Shown: positions 49,601-59,853, counted from the first letter of the stretch. The stretch is DNA of 64,000 nucleotides from Chloroflexota bacterium (GCA_009837355.1 VXTR01000064.1:34737-98736); one strand, 5' to 3'. Numbers and translations: made by a program. Notes: a model not told the origin generated them from the sequence alone.

Positions 49601-52600
49601 AGCAGTCATGCGGGAAGAAATGGTGGCCCTGGCGCCACCTAAAATATCCACTACAGCCTTGGCAACCATGCCCACCGTATTTGTCTCCGCTGCGCTGTCC
49701 TATGATTTCTCCGGGCTGAAACCGGGCGAACGGGTGTTAATTCACGCCGGCGCCGGCGGGGTGGGACTGGCAGCCATCCAAATGGCGCAGGCCGCTGGCG
49801 CGGAAGTGTTCGCCACGGCCAGCGCACCCAAGCAGGCGTATCTGCGATCGCTGGGCGTGAAGCACGTATTTGACAGCCGTCAGACGAAATTCGGACAGGA
49901 AATCCTGGACGTTACAGAAGGCCAAGGGGTTGACGTGGTGCTCAACAGCCTGACGGGAGAGGGCTTTATCGAGGCGAGCCTGTCATGTCTATCCCAGGGC
50001 GGACGGTTTGTTGAGTTGGCCAGGGAGGGCATTTACAGCGACGGCGAAATGGCCGCGGCCCGGCCGGACGTGGCGTATCACATCTTGAAACTGGATGTCC
50101 TGAAAGAGCACTACCCGGCAGAACCGGGGGACGCTCTCCGCAGGGTAATGACAGCCCTGGATGCGGGGGAATTGACTCCGCTCATTCACAGCAGATGGCC
50201 GATGGCCGAAGCGGGGCCGGCGATGAAGTTCATGCGCGCCGCCCGGCACATCGGGAAAATCGTTCTCACCACCTCCCCGTTGGAAACGGGACGTTTGCGC
50301 GGGGACAGGACTTACCTGGTAACCGGCGGCTTGGGCGGAATCGGGTGCACGCTGGCCGGCTGGCTAGCCGAGCGTGGCGCCGGCGCTATTGTGCTGAACG
50401 GACGCAGGGACCCGGACCCTGAGGCCGTAGCCGCCATTGCGGCGCTGCGCGAACAAGGGGCAACGGTCGAGGTTGAGTTGGCCGACGTAACTGACGCGGC
50501 AGCGGTGGACGCGATGCTGGAACGCATCGACGGAACGTTGCCGCCCCTGGCCGGCATAATTCACAGCGTGGGCGTCCTCTCGGACGCGGCGTTGACCAAT
50601 CAGAGCTGGCAGAGCTTTGAGAGCGTGCTCTGGCCCAAGGTGTTGGGAGCTTGGCACCTACATCGGGCCACCATGCACCGCGATCTTGATATGTTTGTAC
50701 TGTTCTCCAGCGTGGCCGGCGTGATGGGCAACGCAGGGCAGTCCAACCACGCGGCAGCCAATGCGTTCCTGGACCAACTTGCCGGCCATCGCCGGGCTAT
50801 TGGGCTCGCCGGTCAATCGGTGGCATGGGGCGCGTGGTCCGGACTCGGAGAAGCGGAGGAACAGCGGGAACGCATCGCGCGACAGTTGGAGGCCGGGGGC
50901 ACGGGCTGGATAACGCCACAGCAGGGTCTAAGAGCGCTGGAAACCCTCGTTCGTCAAGACGCGCCGACCGGCATGGTGGCGGCGGTCGACTGGCCGACCT
51001 TCGCCAATAATCGCGATGACATTCCACCGTTCCTGGAGGAACTGATTGTTACGTCCTCCGGGGATACGGACGCGGCTGCGGACACGTCGGACGATTTGCT
51101 CTCGCAGTTGCGAGGGCCGCAGCGAGCCGACGCGCAGAGCATTTTGGCTGCGTTCCTTCAGAAGGAATTGCAAGCAGTGATGCGGCTGCCCACACTGCCA
51201 TCAACGTCGGTGGGATTCTTCGACCTGGGCATGGATTCATTGATGGCTGTGGAGCTGAGAAACCGACTTAACCGCACCTTAGCCGGTGAGTACGTGGTCT
51301 CCAATACCGCCGTGTTCGACTATCCTGACATTACGGCACTGGCACGCCATCTGTCGGAAGAGCTGGGAGAGCTTGGAGGCAGTCTCTCAACGCCAATGTC
51401 GGAACCGGCGATCGAGGAGCGTCGTCAGGCAGCCATCAGCGATGACGATGGCATAGCCATCGTGGGCATGGCTTGCCGCTTCCCACGCTCGAATAACCTT
51501 GCCGAATACTGGCAGCTATTGGAATCGGGAACTGACGCGGTTACCGACGGGCGTCAGGAGGGCGGACCATGGGATGGAGCCGTAGGCGACCCAGCCGCCG
51601 AAGACCTGACCAGCAGGAGAGGCGCGTTTGTTGACGACATTGAGTGGTTCGACTCCCGTTTCTTCCGCATCGCGCCAATAGAGGCGCGCCTGATGGATCC
51701 GCGACAGCGCATGATGCTGGAAATCAGCTGGGAGGCGCTGGAAGATGCCGGCATCAATCCTGAGGGGCTGCGAGGAAGCCATACCGGCGTGTACGCTGGC
51801 GTCGGCGGCAGCGAGTACCGAGACCTAATTGAAGCCAGCGGCAGGGCAGACAGTTATTTGGGCACCACGGCAAGCGTAACCGCCGGACGGGTCGCTTTTG
51901 CTCTTGGCCTTGAAGGGCCGGCAATGCCCATCGACATGGCCTGCGCATCCTCACTGGCGGCGGTGCATCAGGCTGCGGCCGCCCTTCGAAAGGGTGAGGT
52001 CAACCTCGCCCTGGCTGGCGGCGTGCACGTGGTTCTATCCCGGTCGGTTTCCGGTTTCATGATGGAAGTGGGAATGCTGTCGCGCACAGGGCAATGCCGC
52101 CCCTTCGACGCATCCGCCGACGGCTACGTGCGCGGCGAAGGATGCGGAATCGTGGTTTTGAAGCGGTTGAGCGATGCCGAGGCAGATGGAGATCGAATCT
52201 GGGGAGTTATTAGAGGAAGCGCAGTCAACCAGAACGGGGCCAGCGCGGCGCTCACGGTACCCAACGGCCCGGCCCAAGAACGGGTGATGGAAGCCGCTCT
52301 CAATGAAGCGGGACTTGCCGGAACGGACGTAGATTACCTGGAAGCCCAGGCGGTCGGTTCCAAACTGGCGGACGCCATCGAGCTGCGCGCGGTCGGAGCC
52401 GTGTATGGCAGAGGGCGCGATGCGGACAATCCGCTCTTGACCGGCACAGTGAAGGCCAACATTGGGCATCTCGAGGCAGCGGCGGGAATTGCCGGCTTGA
52501 TAAAGACCGTATTGGCGATGAAGCAGGGGGTAATTCCCAGGCAGGTGAATTTTGATAACCCCAACCCGGAGATAGATTGGCACCAGTTGCCGGTGCAGGT

Positions 52601-53729
52601 TCCTTCTGAGTCCGTCGGCTGGCCGGTCCATCCCGACCGGCAACCACGCGCCGCAGTGAGCGCGTTTGGTATTTCCGGTACGAACGCTCACCTGGTGGTC
52701 GAAGGCTATGGAAGCCATTCCGAAGACTATGAAACCGTCTCCGGCATGGAATCGCCAGCCGGAGCTGCTCAGGACGTGCCTATCGCCCTTCCTGAGTCGG
52801 TAGCCGATGCGCTAGCTAGAGAGTCAGCGCCAGCAGAACGCAGCGTGCGTTTTCTGCCACTCTCCGGCAAGTCCGAGAGTGCGATTCGAGACTCGGCGAG
52901 CCGATACCTGTCTTGGATTGGCCAGCGCACCGCTGAGTCCGCCTATGATGCCACCGAATCCCAACTCCTTGCCGATATGGCGTGGACCGCCGCAGTTGGA
53001 CGGAGCCAGTTCGCCCATCGCGCCGGAGTGGTATTCACGGATGCCGATACGCTACGTGAGGGTTTGACGGCCCTCACCGGTAAGGAAGACAACTCCGATG
53101 GTTCGGAACCACAACCTGCAGCCGGGCCGGCGTTCCGATACAGTGGGGAAGGGAGTCAGTGGGTTGGCATGGGCGCAACGCTGTACGAAAGCGAGCCGGT
53201 GGCGCGCGCCGTTCTTGACCGGTGCGAAGCGGTGGTGATGGAAGACCGCGGCGAATCCCTGCTGGACGTGATGTTCGGGCGAGCCGAAACGGACGGTGGC
53301 CTGGACAATCCGCTGTGGGCACGACCTGCGATTTACGCCCTGGAATGTGCCCTTACCGCGCTGTGTTCAAGCTTAGCAATACGTCCCAACTACGCCCTCG
53401 GGGATGGCTGTGGGAATCTGGCCGCGGCCCAGGCCTTGGGAGCTTTCAGCCTGGAGGACGGCCTCCGGTTGGCTATGGGCGACGGCGCGCTGCCGGCGGA
53501 GCAAGCCAGTCTTGACGGCCTAGTTAAAACCATCGCTGATGCTGGGAGCGATACAGTGATTGAAATCGGCCCGGGCATGGTTGAATCAGACACCGGATTT
53601 TTGAATGAGGTCGCGAAGGCGTATGAAGCCGGCTTGACAGTCTCCTTTGAAGGGCTGTTCGCTGGCGAGCGGCGACGACGCATTTCACTTCCCAGCTATC
53701 CATTCCAGCGTCGGCGCCACTGGATATGA
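43605..53729 (+). CDS. type I polyketide synthase, KS-AT-DH-MT-psiKR-ER-KR-ACP-KS*-AT*
   Basis: KS1 (~43686-44979, Cys in DTACSSS at 44211), AT1 (GHSLGE Ser at 45669; AFHS-type motif), DH ([20 protein letters not shown]), MT ([12 protein letters not shown] ~48107), ER ([17 protein letters not shown] ~49738), KR ([12 protein letters not shown] ~50310), ACP ([10 protein letters not shown], Ser 51237-51239), then KS2 and truncated AT2. Confidence 0.97.
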   Translation: MTTERYNDASQSTPAAAGVSHRYGSHLGEPIAVIGMACRFPGANDVRDFWRLLEAGEHAITEGEPGSGIGRVGELFRGTTVQSEACRFAAFIDDVDRFDAEFFRISPVEAQFLDPQQRIMLETSWQALEDAGIDPEGLRGSRTGVYGGISNNEYRGMILESSDTADAAPSLYTVSGTSYNTAIGRVAFAMGLQGPAIALDTACSSSLVAVHQAVTGLQLGEADLALAGGVHTILSGRLLELRANAGMLAPDGRCKTFDASANGYVRGEGCGILVLKRLSEAEADGDRIWGIIRGTAINQDGASNGLTVPNQEAQELVIQDALSRAGVSPSQVDYVEAHGTGTPVGDPIELEAMGAVYGMGRDAERPLLVGSVKTNFGHLESAAGVAGVMKVLLAMNRGVIPKHLNFSTPTPAVDWERLPLSVTAVATDWPAVSGRAPLAGVSGFGWSGTNAHVVVEGYRPANAEGASNGLSREWPPAGSKQRIDVSPVATGESSDAEAVSPRTTRILPLSGRTDAVVGELATRYLDWLDVHSAELASADSGSGSLLSDMVWTAGVGRSHFPCRVGVTFRDSESLRIGLQKVSEGSSEPAARPARRVAFVYTGQGSQWAGMGETLYETEPVVRSVLNRCEAVIQEERGVSLLDVMFGREGAAGDLNDTAWAQPAVYALECALTALWRSVGVEPSVVIGHSLGEFGAAYAAGAFGLEEGLRFVAKRGVLLASVPELGSMAAVFAPKDEVAVAVQEYSSESKGTGLCIGVDNGIHQVISGPTADVLALSERFEAKEVQVRPLRTNQAFHSALVEPALDQLEQAYTDVTVKPTTVALVSNVTGSRIGTGGILDGQYWRRHAREAVQFRSGMEVLAEMGVDLVIEVGPNAVLGPLVSLAWPGVSDGNEAPPVLASLLRPLSGIVSADFPDGFLDAVAGAYRAGLEISWDGLFAGEDRRRIELPGYPFQRRRHWVDAPRRARASSDHPLLGTRHESPRGEVLFETEMDASEPAWLNDHRVFGRVIMPGALYGAMAAATSLAEGAPAVEVGDLQLHSPMIFAADDAENGTAERARRVQAVLCPPESGGARQVEIYSKGEGEEGWTLHAECKTSPGVRMGDAGRIDLDGLKSRLSAADVSAFYRARAETSIDLGAAFRTLSALWAGNGEAVGEVALPEGIERNAIDLHPILLDGCFQALSAARQSAGSQDGTTYLPFGWERLWFTRQLPERLICHAQIRESERDSASDGGFAEVPEVLSGDLRFYTLDGVEIGGLDGYTVKRATRASLLSATEGLQDLLYEIIWRDRPLAQGMPPADFLTEPWAVVSSSPTFAQYLVNEGVGADARTDLLDDLERLSWAYALAALEKLGWQRVVGEHVEPEDLRQRLNVLDEHKRLFHRLFEMQARGGMVEEQGERFVVRVGKNDPMPDEMVGDIEEFADRISERYPHGSTEIGLFRRCAGALADTLTGQADPLTLLFSSGEPTAADLYMKAPVARSANRMLGDAIAALLTELPEGRKLRILEVGAGTGSATAAVLPELPDGRFDYVYTDISAGFFAEAESRFGGSEASIEYRVLDIERSPIEQGYDAHGYDLVIASNVLHATMYLHETLAHCRELLAPSGQLLALENLRGQGWLDLTFGQLDGWWRFADDYRPHHALASPAVWQRVLTDVGFEEAAVMGVDESNRDNQPDRGVIMARGPAEVTEPAGVWVLAGDRSGVARQLAAELAGHNQTVVVAGPDASSGGMSTEISDAIIETTVAMQERESWRSLLEGLPADVQLSGIVHLAALDGHGEDAITAELADDAKHAVASALALVQGLSDADAMPEKGVWFITSGGQVLEHEHFGQLSGALLWGFGKVVSQEAPHLQPRMIDLDTNTAAPVADLVNELMYPDAETHLAYRLGLRQAARLVRAGSATERVSMPEDSRWFLEPDSGGALEGLQVLDAPEHPLEPKEVRVAVEAAGLNFWDVFRAINIIDEGLLGGEMCGRVVEVGSEVSSVSVGDRVVALAFGTFGSEAVMREEMVALAPPKISTTALATMPTVFVSAALSYDFSGLKPGERVLIHAGAGGVGLAAIQMAQAAGAEVFATASAPKQAYLRSLGVKHVFDSRQTKFGQEILDVTEGQGVDVVLNSLTGEGFIEASLSCLSQGGRFVELAREGIYSDGEMAAARPDVAYHILKLDVLKEHYPAEPGDALRRVMTALDAGELTPLIHSRWPMAEAGPAMKFMRAARHIGKIVLTTSPLETGRLRGDRTYLVTGGLGGIGCTLAGWLAERGAGAIVLNGRRDPDPEAVAAIAALREQGATVEVELADVTDAAAVDAMLERIDGTLPPLAGIIHSVGVLSDAALTNQSWQSFESVLWPKVLGAWHLHRATMHRDLDMFVLFSSVAGVMGNAGQSNHAAANAFLDQLAGHRRAIGLAGQSVAWGAWSGLGEAEEQRERIARQLEAGGTGWITPQQGLRALETLVRQDAPTGMVAAVDWPTFANNRDDIPPFLEELIVTSSGDTDAAADTSDDLLSQLRGPQRADAQSILAAFLQKELQAVMRLPTLPSTSVGFFDLGMDSLMAVELRNRLNRTLAGEYVVSNTAVFDYPDITALARHLSEELGELGGSLSTPMSEPAIEERRQAAISDDDGIAIVGMACRFPRSNNLAEYWQLLESGTDAVTDGRQEGGPWDGAVGDPAAEDLTSRRGAFVDDIEWFDSRFFRIAPIEARLMDPRQRMMLEISWEALEDAGINPEGLRGSHTGVYAGVGGSEYRDLIEASGRADSYLGTTASVTAGRVAFALGLEGPAMPIDMACASSLAAVHQAAAALRKGEVNLALAGGVHVVLSRSVSGFMMEVGMLSRTGQCRPFDASADGYVRGEGCGIVVLKRLSDAEADGDRIWGVIRGSAVNQNGASAALTVPNGPAQERVMEAALNEAGLAGTDVDYLEAQAVGSKLADAIELRAVGAVYGRGRDADNPLLTGTVKANIGHLEAAAGIAGLIKTVLAMKQGVIPRQVNFDNPNPEIDWHQLPVQVPSESVGWPVHPDRQPRAAVSAFGISGTNAHLVVEGYGSHSEDYETVSGMESPAGAAQDVPIALPESVADALARESAPAERSVRFLPLSGKSESAIRDSASRYLSWIGQRTAESAYDATESQLLADMAWTAAVGRSQFAHRAGVVFTDADTLREGLTALTGKEDNSDGSEPQPAAGPAFRYSGEGSQWVGMGATLYESEPVARAVLDRCEAVVMEDRGESLLDVMFGRAETDGGLDNPLWARPAIYALECALTALCSSLAIRPNYALGDGCGNLAAAQALGAFSLEDGLRLAMGDGALPAEQASLDGLVKTIADAGSDTVIEIGPGMVESDTGFLNEVAKAYEAGLTVSFEGLFAGERRRRISLPSYPFQRRRHWI
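51450..53729 (+). other. degenerate KS-AT didomain at PKS C-terminus
   Basis: KS2 keeps Cys (DMACASS, 51942-51944) and NIGHLEAA, but EAHGTGT is EAQAVGS (52341-52361). AT2 GHSLGE is GDGCGN (53400-53417) and lacks the region corresponding to AT1's ...AFHS... core; protein stops at [13 protein letters not shown]. Confidence 0.85.
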
Positions 53730-53857
53730 CCGTGCTGATTGACGGCATCATCGATGTCGCCAATGGATTATGAGCCTTGACGCCACCGCATAGAACGAGT
53801 AGAGTACGCCACACTTTTGGCAGGGATACTGCCAAGGACAATAGGAGGTTCGTTGAA

Positions 53858-54100
53858 ATGCCATCAACTGCAGATCGTCTCCAAAATCTCATCGCTGAAA
53901 ATTTGGAAGTCGACGGCAAGCCGGTAAGCACACCAGTGGATATGAACTCCAGCCTAACCGCCATCGGTGTGGCGTCTATGGACGTCGTCGCTTTTGCCCG
54001 GCTGATTCAGCAGGAGTTCAGCGTTCAACTCGCGCCCGAGCAATGCACGGAGTTGGCAACCCTCACGCAACTGGCTGAATTCATTGACGCCAATAGCTGA
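53858..54100 (+). CDS. free-standing acyl carrier protein
   Basis: 80 aa: MPSTADRLQNLIAENLEVDGKPVSTPVDMNSSLTAIGVASMDVVAFARLIQQEFSVQLAPEQCTELATLTQLAEFIDANS; Ser in phosphopantetheine-site position; AGGAGG upstream. Confidence 0.82.
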   Translation: MPSTADRLQNLIAENLEVDGKPVSTPVDMNSSLTAIGVASMDVVAFARLIQQEFSVQLAPEQCTELATLTQLAEFIDANS

Positions 54101-54127
54101 CGATTCCGTCGCTCCATAGCGCGAAGG

Positions 54128-54859
54128 ATGCCAATGCCTGCTCCCGGTGGACTACCATGGTGGGGCATGATGCGAGAAATTGGCGCCATTCGAGTAGCGC
54201 ACGTTGACTTGACGCCTCACGCCGGCCGTGAGGCGTCAGCTTTGCTGTGGCTCGACGAAAGCGAGCAGGTCCAATGGCGCCGCTTTTTGTACCCAGGCCC
54301 GCGCCGACGATTTGCTTTGTGCCGCGCGGTGCTCCGCTCCCTCCTTTGCAGGCAACTGGGATGCGCCAACACTCAGCTCAACTTCGGCTACGGTTGCCAC
54401 GGCAAGCCTTTCGCAGTGATTGGAAATCACCCGGCGCCCATCAGTTTCAACGTAAGCCACAGCGATAGACGGGGATTGATTGCCTATGCACCCCAAGGAA
54501 AGCTGGGAGTGGACGTTGAGGAGTATGACCTCAGACGCGATATGGAACTGTTGATTGGCACGGTATTCGGCCCCAGCGAACGGGCTGATCTGGCCCAGCT
54601 CCATGGACACCATAAAGTCCGGCTGTTTTATAAGCTCTGGACAATTAAGGAGGCTCTAATCAAGGCTACGGGGGCGGGATTTTCGTGCGATGTGGCGAAG
54701 TTCGAAGTTCCACCAGCTCTGCGCCAGGGAACGACTGGAACTTTCACCTTTCCCCAGCATCCGACGAAAGAATGGAGAGTAGAATACCTGGGCAACGAAG
54801 CATTTGCCGGCTCCATCGCATACGAAGCGGGTAGCGATGCCGGGGGTAATGATGGCTGA
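54128..54859 (+). CDS. Sfp-type 4'-phosphopantetheinyl transferase
   Basis: GKPFAVIGNHPAPISFNVSHSDRRGLIAYAPQGKLGVDVEEYD...FYKLWTIKEALIKATGAGF. Start could be internal. Confidence 0.92.
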   Translation: MPMPAPGGLPWWGMMREIGAIRVAHVDLTPHAGREASALLWLDESEQVQWRRFLYPGPRRRFALCRAVLRSLLCRQLGCANTQLNFGYGCHGKPFAVIGNHPAPISFNVSHSDRRGLIAYAPQGKLGVDVEEYDLRRDMELLIGTVFGPSERADLAQLHGHHKVRLFYKLWTIKEALIKATGAGFSCDVAKFEVPPALRQGTTGTFTFPQHPTKEWRVEYLGNEAFAGSIAYEAGSDAGGNDG

Positions 54860-55754
54860 TGAAATCATATGGACCATACCCAAGCCACTATCCACTTATG
54901 ACGTGGCGGTAGATGACGAAACCGTCATTACTCTGCGACAGCACGGGAACCCTTCGGGCCCGCGGCTTGTCCTCTGCCATGGCAACGGCCTAGCGATTGA
55001 CCTGTACTATCCCTTCTGGTCGCTCCTGGTAGAGGACTTTGAAATAATTGTCTATGACCTCCGCAATCACGGCTGGAACCCCGTGAGCTCTATGGGCAAT
55101 CATACCCTGCCGATACTGGTTCAGGACCATGACAAGGTTCTTGCAGCGATCGACACACGCTACGGAAATAAGCCCAAAGTCGGAGTGTTCCACTCTGTTT
55201 CCGCCCTTGTTACTCTGCTGTCGCCCAACAAGGGCGACGAGTTCGTGGCGCGGGTGCTGTTCGACCCGCCTTTGTGCAAGCCGGGACGCGGGTACGTGGA
55301 ATTTGAAGAGGCGGCAACGCGCCTGGCAACGATGGCTCGCCGTCGGACACCCCGATTCAAAACCAGGGAAGAACTGGCATCGGTTCTACCATACCTACCA
55401 CCATTCAATCATGCTGTGGCCGGGATCGGCGACCTCTATACACGGGCAATCCTTCGCGAAAGTGAAGATAAAGATGGGTACGAACTCCGGTGCCCTCGCG
55501 AGTATGAAGCCCAGATAATGGAGTACGCGAGCACCTTTGCGGTGCTAGTGGATTTCGAATCAGTGCTTTGCCCAACCAAAGTAATCGGAGCTGACCCGAC
55601 GTTGCCGTACTCCTACCTGCCCAGCCTGGACCTCAGCGACGTTATCACGGTGGGCTACGATTTTTTGCCCGACGCGACCCACTTCCTACAACTGGAGCAG
55701 CCCCAGGAATGTGTTGAGTTGTTACGGGAGTTTCTCGACCCTCTCATCGGCTAA
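54849..55754 (+). CDS. alpha/beta hydrolase (candidate off-loading esterase of the PKS locus)
   Basis: PRLVLCHGNGLAIDLYYPFWSLLVEDFEIIVYDLRNHG...VGVFHSVSALVTLLS...DATHFLQLEQPQECVELLREFL; overlaps PPTase stop. Confidence 0.85.
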   Translation: MMADEIIWTIPKPLSTYDVAVDDETVITLRQHGNPSGPRLVLCHGNGLAIDLYYPFWSLLVEDFEIIVYDLRNHGWNPVSSMGNHTLPILVQDHDKVLAAIDTRYGNKPKVGVFHSVSALVTLLSPNKGDEFVARVLFDPPLCKPGRGYVEFEEAATRLATMARRRTPRFKTREELASVLPYLPPFNHAVAGIGDLYTRAILRESEDKDGYELRCPREYEAQIMEYASTFAVLVDFESVLCPTKVIGADPTLPYSYLPSLDLSDVITVGYDFLPDATHFLQLEQPQECVELLREFLDPLIG

Positions 55755-57496
55755 CTTTCAACTCGTACCATTATGATGTCCATGCCGTGGTACTTCTGGT
55801 GCCGGACTGTCGAAGCGTAGTGCCTCAGCAGTCGGAAGGAAACTTCCCTTTCGTCCACTACCTGGGGTTCCTCTTCCAGGTATGAGAGACGGTCGCCAAG
55901 GTTCTCTTCCTCCAGGACGGAAATAAATTCCAGGTCCACGGCTCTGCCGTCGGGGCGGGCGGATACCATCAAGCGGGGCGGGTTGCCCTGAGACTCGGTT
56001 TCGGCAAATTCATTATCGGGTTGAAGCAAGCTGGAGATTGCCTCTTCACCCGCCGAGCGAAGGCGGTCGGTGGAGGCTTCGTTCCAGCCCATCCTGCCGG
56101 CGACGTCTTGCAGGAAAGTGTCAATTCTCGGAAGCTCGGAAAACTCCAGCCGGGTGGTCAGCCGTCTGGGACGGGACCGGCTCAACTCCATGAAAGCGGT
56201 CAAGCCAACGGCCATGAGACCTCCCATTGTGACTCCGTTACCAAGCAACAGGTCCCAAGGGGAAGGAATCAGACCTTCGAACACGTTTTGAAACTCCATC
56301 GCCGCTCCAGTTGCGAAGGACAAGCCGACGATAAAGGTTTTCGAGACGTCAATCCCGTCCTGCATGACGGACTGTATGCCCTGTACAAAGAAGATGCCGA
56401 TTGCAATCAGCAGAACGGCGCCCAGCACCGGACCGGGAATAAGCAGAAACAGGCTGGCAAGTTTTGGAGAAAGCGCCAGTGCCAGGAGAATCACCGCCAT
56501 AGCGTATCCAACGTAGCGGGATGCTACCCCGGTGAGGGTCACCACAGAGACTGTCATCGACGAAAAGAATGTTGGAGGAAGAATACCGATCAAGGCAGAT
56601 GCGAACATGCTGATACCGTTAGCATACAACGTGCCTTGCAGCATGCGGAAATCGGTAGCTCTGGGCTGTCGCCGGGAGGCTTGTTGAACGGCAACTGCGT
56701 CGCCAATTCCTTTGACAGCAAACACCAGCGCCACGATGGCGAACATTGGCGCCATAGCCCAGAACTCAGCCGGGGGCGTGAGGTCCAGCCCCGGGAACTC
56801 AAGGCCAGGAAACCCGACCCAGGACGCGGCGTACAGTGATTCCAACTCATAGAATCCAAAGGGAGCGGCAATGGCACAACCACAGCCAATGCCTATGACG
56901 AGCGACCATGCCCGCCATCGTCCGGGCGCGCGCATAGTCAGCAGGGTGGACACGACCAGCGTGGCCGCAACTACATACAAGCCCGCAGCCGGCGACGTTC
57001 CCTCCGGCGCCTCACCAATAACATCCAGAGTGACCGGCAAGATTGAGACGGAAATCAGCATGAGGACGGTGCCCGACACGGCCGGGGTTATAATCCGGCG
57101 CAATAGGGGCAACCAGGTAGGAACCGCCAAGTAACATACTGCCGAAACAAGCAGGAGGCTGACCAGCAAGGTCGGTCCGCCCGCTTCCAACGCCAGTATG
57201 GAAACCGCGATGAAAGTGGGGGAGATTACCGAAATAAAGGTATGACCGGCTCCGAATCGCCAGATTCGAGACGCCTGCAAGGCGGTAACCGCCGCCAGGA
57301 TTATCAGCGAGCCGAACATTGTCCAGGCGACGTAGCCCTCGCTCTGGCCACCAGCAACACCGACAATCACCACCACCATCACGGTGATGGGCAGCCCAAT
57401 CAGGGTTCCCTGAACGCCCACCAACAAGGCCAATAGTGGCGAACAGGGCTCGTTCGGTTCGTAGCGCAGATGGCTGCCAGGGCGATTCGATGCCAA
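55751..57496 (-). CDS. NCS2 (xanthine/uracil) permease-like protein with C-terminal RsbW/HATPase-like region
   Basis: ~12 hydrophobic segments in NCS2-like pattern; C-term LPRIDTFLQDVAGRMGWNEASTDRLRSAGEEAISSLL...LEFISVLEEENLGDRLSYLEEE...VSFRLLRHYASTVRHQKYHGMDIIMVRVES. Confidence 0.75.
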   Translation of the reverse strand: MASNRPGSHLRYEPNEPCSPLLALLVGVQGTLIGLPITVMVVVIVGVAGGQSEGYVAWTMFGSLIILAAVTALQASRIWRFGAGHTFISVISPTFIAVSILALEAGGPTLLVSLLLVSAVCYLAVPTWLPLLRRIITPAVSGTVLMLISVSILPVTLDVIGEAPEGTSPAAGLYVVAATLVVSTLLTMRAPGRWRAWSLVIGIGCGCAIAAPFGFYELESLYAASWVGFPGLEFPGLDLTPPAEFWAMAPMFAIVALVFAVKGIGDAVAVQQASRRQPRATDFRMLQGTLYANGISMFASALIGILPPTFFSSMTVSVVTLTGVASRYVGYAMAVILLALALSPKLASLFLLIPGPVLGAVLLIAIGIFFVQGIQSVMQDGIDVSKTFIVGLSFATGAAMEFQNVFEGLIPSPWDLLLGNGVTMGGLMAVGLTAFMELSRSRPRRLTTRLEFSELPRIDTFLQDVAGRMGWNEASTDRLRSAGEEAISSLLQPDNEFAETESQGNPPRLMVSARPDGRAVDLEFISVLEEENLGDRLSYLEEEPQVVDEREVSFRLLRHYASTVRHQKYHGMDIIMVRVES

Positions 57497-57543
57497 AGTA
57501 AATTACCTGACGAGCGGGTAGGGATAGCGGCGCCTCGGGATGA

Positions 57544-57630
57544 TGGTGCCGAAGGTCAGACTCGAACTGACACGGGATATTATCCCACCGGTTTTTGAGA
57601 CCGGCGCGTCTACCATTCCGCCACTTCGGC
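57544..57630 (-). tRNA. tRNA-Leu (anticodon CAA), CCA encoded
   Basis: Reverse complement GCCGAAGTGGCGGAATGGTAGACGCGCCGGTCTCAAAAACCGGTGGGATAATATCCCGTGTCAGTTCGAGTCTGACCTTCGGCACCA with long variable arm. Confidence 0.95.
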
Positions 57631-57748
57631 TCTGTGTCAACAGTATAGCACGCTTGCGCCAACGCACGGTTGCGTTGTAGCATTGCTGCGCTGTCATCAA
57701 CTTGTGGCACGCGTCTTGCGACAGCCCTTCTCGTAAAGGCGGCACACC

Positions 57749-58204
57749 ATGACAAACATCAAAGAACGGCTGGACGAGGACATCCGGAACACCATGCGGG
57801 CCCGCAACCGGGAACGTCTGGAGACCCTGCGCTTCCTCAAGAGCCAGATTCAACTGGTGGAAAAGAATAACCTCAAGGAGCTGGACGACGACGGGGTTAC
57901 CGACGTCGTCGCCAAGCAGGCCAAGGACCGTCGTGAGAGCATCGAGATGTTCGGGCAGGGCGGTCGCGATGACCTAGTAGCCAAAGAAGAGGCGGCCCTG
58001 GCCATCTTGCAGGAATATATGCCAGAGCAGATGGACGCCAAGGCCATCGAGACGCTGGCGCGGCAGGTCATCGCCGACGTGGGAGCGACCGGGGCGAGCG
58101 ACCGGGGCAAGGTTATGGGACGCATCATGCCGCAGGTGCGGGGCAAGGCCGACGGCAGCCAAGTCAACGCCGTAGTATCCCGCTTGCTGGAATCCCTAGG
58201 CTGA
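57749..58204 (+). CDS. GatB/YqeY domain-containing protein
   Basis: MTNIKERLDEDIRNTMRARNRERLETLRFLKSQIQ...EEAALAILQEYMPEQMD...DRGKVMGRIMPQVRGKADGSQVNAVVSRLL. Confidence 0.92.
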   Translation: MTNIKERLDEDIRNTMRARNRERLETLRFLKSQIQLVEKNNLKELDDDGVTDVVAKQAKDRRESIEMFGQGGRDDLVAKEEAALAILQEYMPEQMDAKAIETLARQVIADVGATGASDRGKVMGRIMPQVRGKADGSQVNAVVSRLLESLG

Positions 58205-58212
58205 ACCCTCTT

Positions 58213-58917
58213 ATGCGTTTCGGCATCCTGGTCTTCCCCGGCACCTGGAGCGACACCGACTGCCACTACTCCGTCAGCGGCGTGCTGGGGCAAGAAGCCG
58301 GTTACGTGTGGCACAAATCGGCTGACCTTACCGGCTACGACGCCGTAATCGTCCCGGGCGGGTTTTCCTACGGCGACTACCTGCGCGCCGGCGCCATCGC
58401 CCGGTTCTCTCCCGTAATGGCGGCGGTGCAGGATTTCGCCGCCGGCGGCCGGCCTGTCATCGGCATTTGCAACGGCTTTCAGATTCTCTGCGAGGCTGGC
58501 CTGCTGCCCGGCGCACTGCGACGCAACGGCCACCTGCAATACCGCTGCCAGTGGACCCATCTGCGAACGGAGCGGGTGGACACGCCGTTCAGCAGCCGCT
58601 GCCGGACCGCCCAGCCGCTGGCGGTGCCAGTGTCCCACGGCGAGGGAAGTTACTATGCCGACGACGCCACCGTTGCCCAGCTTGAGGAGCAGGGCCGGGT
58701 GTTGTTCCGCTACTGCGAAGCGGATGGCTCGGTAACGGAAGCCGCCAATCCCAACGGCTCGGTGGCCAACATCGCCGGCATCATCAGCGAAGGAGGCAAC
58801 GTGCTGGGCATGATGCCTCATCCGGAACGCAGCTGCGAACCGCTACTTGGTTCCGATGACGGCAACCTGATTTTCGGCTCCATTATTGATGCCGTTGCCG
58901 GCGGCACGCTTCGATAG
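58213..58917 (+). CDS. purQ: phosphoribosylformylglycinamidine synthase subunit PurQ
   Basis: MRFGILVFPGTWSDTDCHYSV...DAVIVPGGFSYGDYLRAGAIAR...PVIGICNGFQILCEAGLLPGALRRN...GMMPHPERS. Confidence 0.94.
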   Translation: MRFGILVFPGTWSDTDCHYSVSGVLGQEAGYVWHKSADLTGYDAVIVPGGFSYGDYLRAGAIARFSPVMAAVQDFAAGGRPVIGICNGFQILCEAGLLPGALRRNGHLQYRCQWTHLRTERVDTPFSSRCRTAQPLAVPVSHGEGSYYADDATVAQLEEQGRVLFRYCEADGSVTEAANPNGSVANIAGIISEGGNVLGMMPHPERSCEPLLGSDDGNLIFGSIIDAVAGGTLR

Positions 58918-58926
58918 TCGCTAACC

Positions 58927-59853
58927 ATGCTGCTTTCGCTGGGGCTGGCGTGCATCTCAGTGCTGGGGTTTGGCAGTTCGGCCGTGCTGGCGCGGCTGGG
59001 GATGTCGGGCCTAGGCGGGCTGCGTCCCATGCCCGGCGCGCTGGTATCGCTGGTGGCGTCGACGCTGCTGGCGGGGACGCTGGCGCTGGCTTTTGAATTC
59101 CAGGCGATTATCGCGCTGCCGGCCGTCGCCATGGTATGGCTGCTGGGCAATGGCATACTGACCTACATGGGCGGACGGTCGCAACAGTACATCGCAATCA
59201 GCCTGGTGGGAGCGTCGCGGGTTACACCCATTGTCGGGGGCGCTGCGCTGTTCGCCGCCCTCTACGCCATAATGTTCACCCGCTTCGGCGTTCCGGGGTT
59301 TGACGAGCATCTCAACGCGCCGATCGCCGTCGGTACGGTGGTCGTGGTGGCCGGCCTTGCGCTGACCGGGGGGAACTTCCTGCGGCAAAGCTGGGGGCGG
59401 GACTGGCATTCGGTGCTGGGTTACGTGCTGGCGTTGTCCGCAGCCGCCTGCTACGGCGCGGCTACGCTGAGCGGTCGGGTGCTCAGCAACCTTTACGGTT
59501 CCCCGCTGATTATGGCGGCAGGGAGCATGTTCTTCGCCACGCTGGTGCTCCTGCCCTTGTTTGGTCGGGAAGCCAGCCAAAACGTCAAGTCCAGTCGCTG
59601 GGCTACGTTCTACCTCTTTCTGGCCGGGTTCGCGGCGGCGTGCGCGGTGATGTCGCTGTACTTTGCCGTGACGCGGGAGGGTTCCAGCATACTGGTGCTC
59701 AGCCCGATAGTGTCGTGCAACCCGCTGGTAACGCTGCTGCTGGCCCGGCTGTTCCTGCGCGGGAACGAGACGGTTACGAAGGAACTCGTCATTGGCACAC
59801 TGATGGCCGTTGGCGGCGTAACGCTGGTAGTCGTTGGCGGAATAACCGGGTAG
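58927..59853 (+). CDS. EamA/DMT family transporter
   Basis: ~10 hydrophobic segments, two EamA-like halves (SLVGASRVTPIVGGAALFAALYAI; EGSSILVLSPIVSCNPLVTLLLARLFLRGNETVTKELVIGTLMAVGGVTLVVVG). Confidence 0.85.
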   Translation: MLLSLGLACISVLGFGSSAVLARLGMSGLGGLRPMPGALVSLVASTLLAGTLALAFEFQAIIALPAVAMVWLLGNGILTYMGGRSQQYIAISLVGASRVTPIVGGAALFAALYAIMFTRFGVPGFDEHLNAPIAVGTVVVVAGLALTGGNFLRQSWGRDWHSVLGYVLALSAAACYGAATLSGRVLSNLYGSPLIMAAGSMFFATLVLLPLFGREASQNVKSSRWATFYLFLAGFAAACAVMSLYFAVTREGSSILVLSPIVSCNPLVTLLLARLFLRGNETVTKELVIGTLMAVGGVTLVVVGGITG

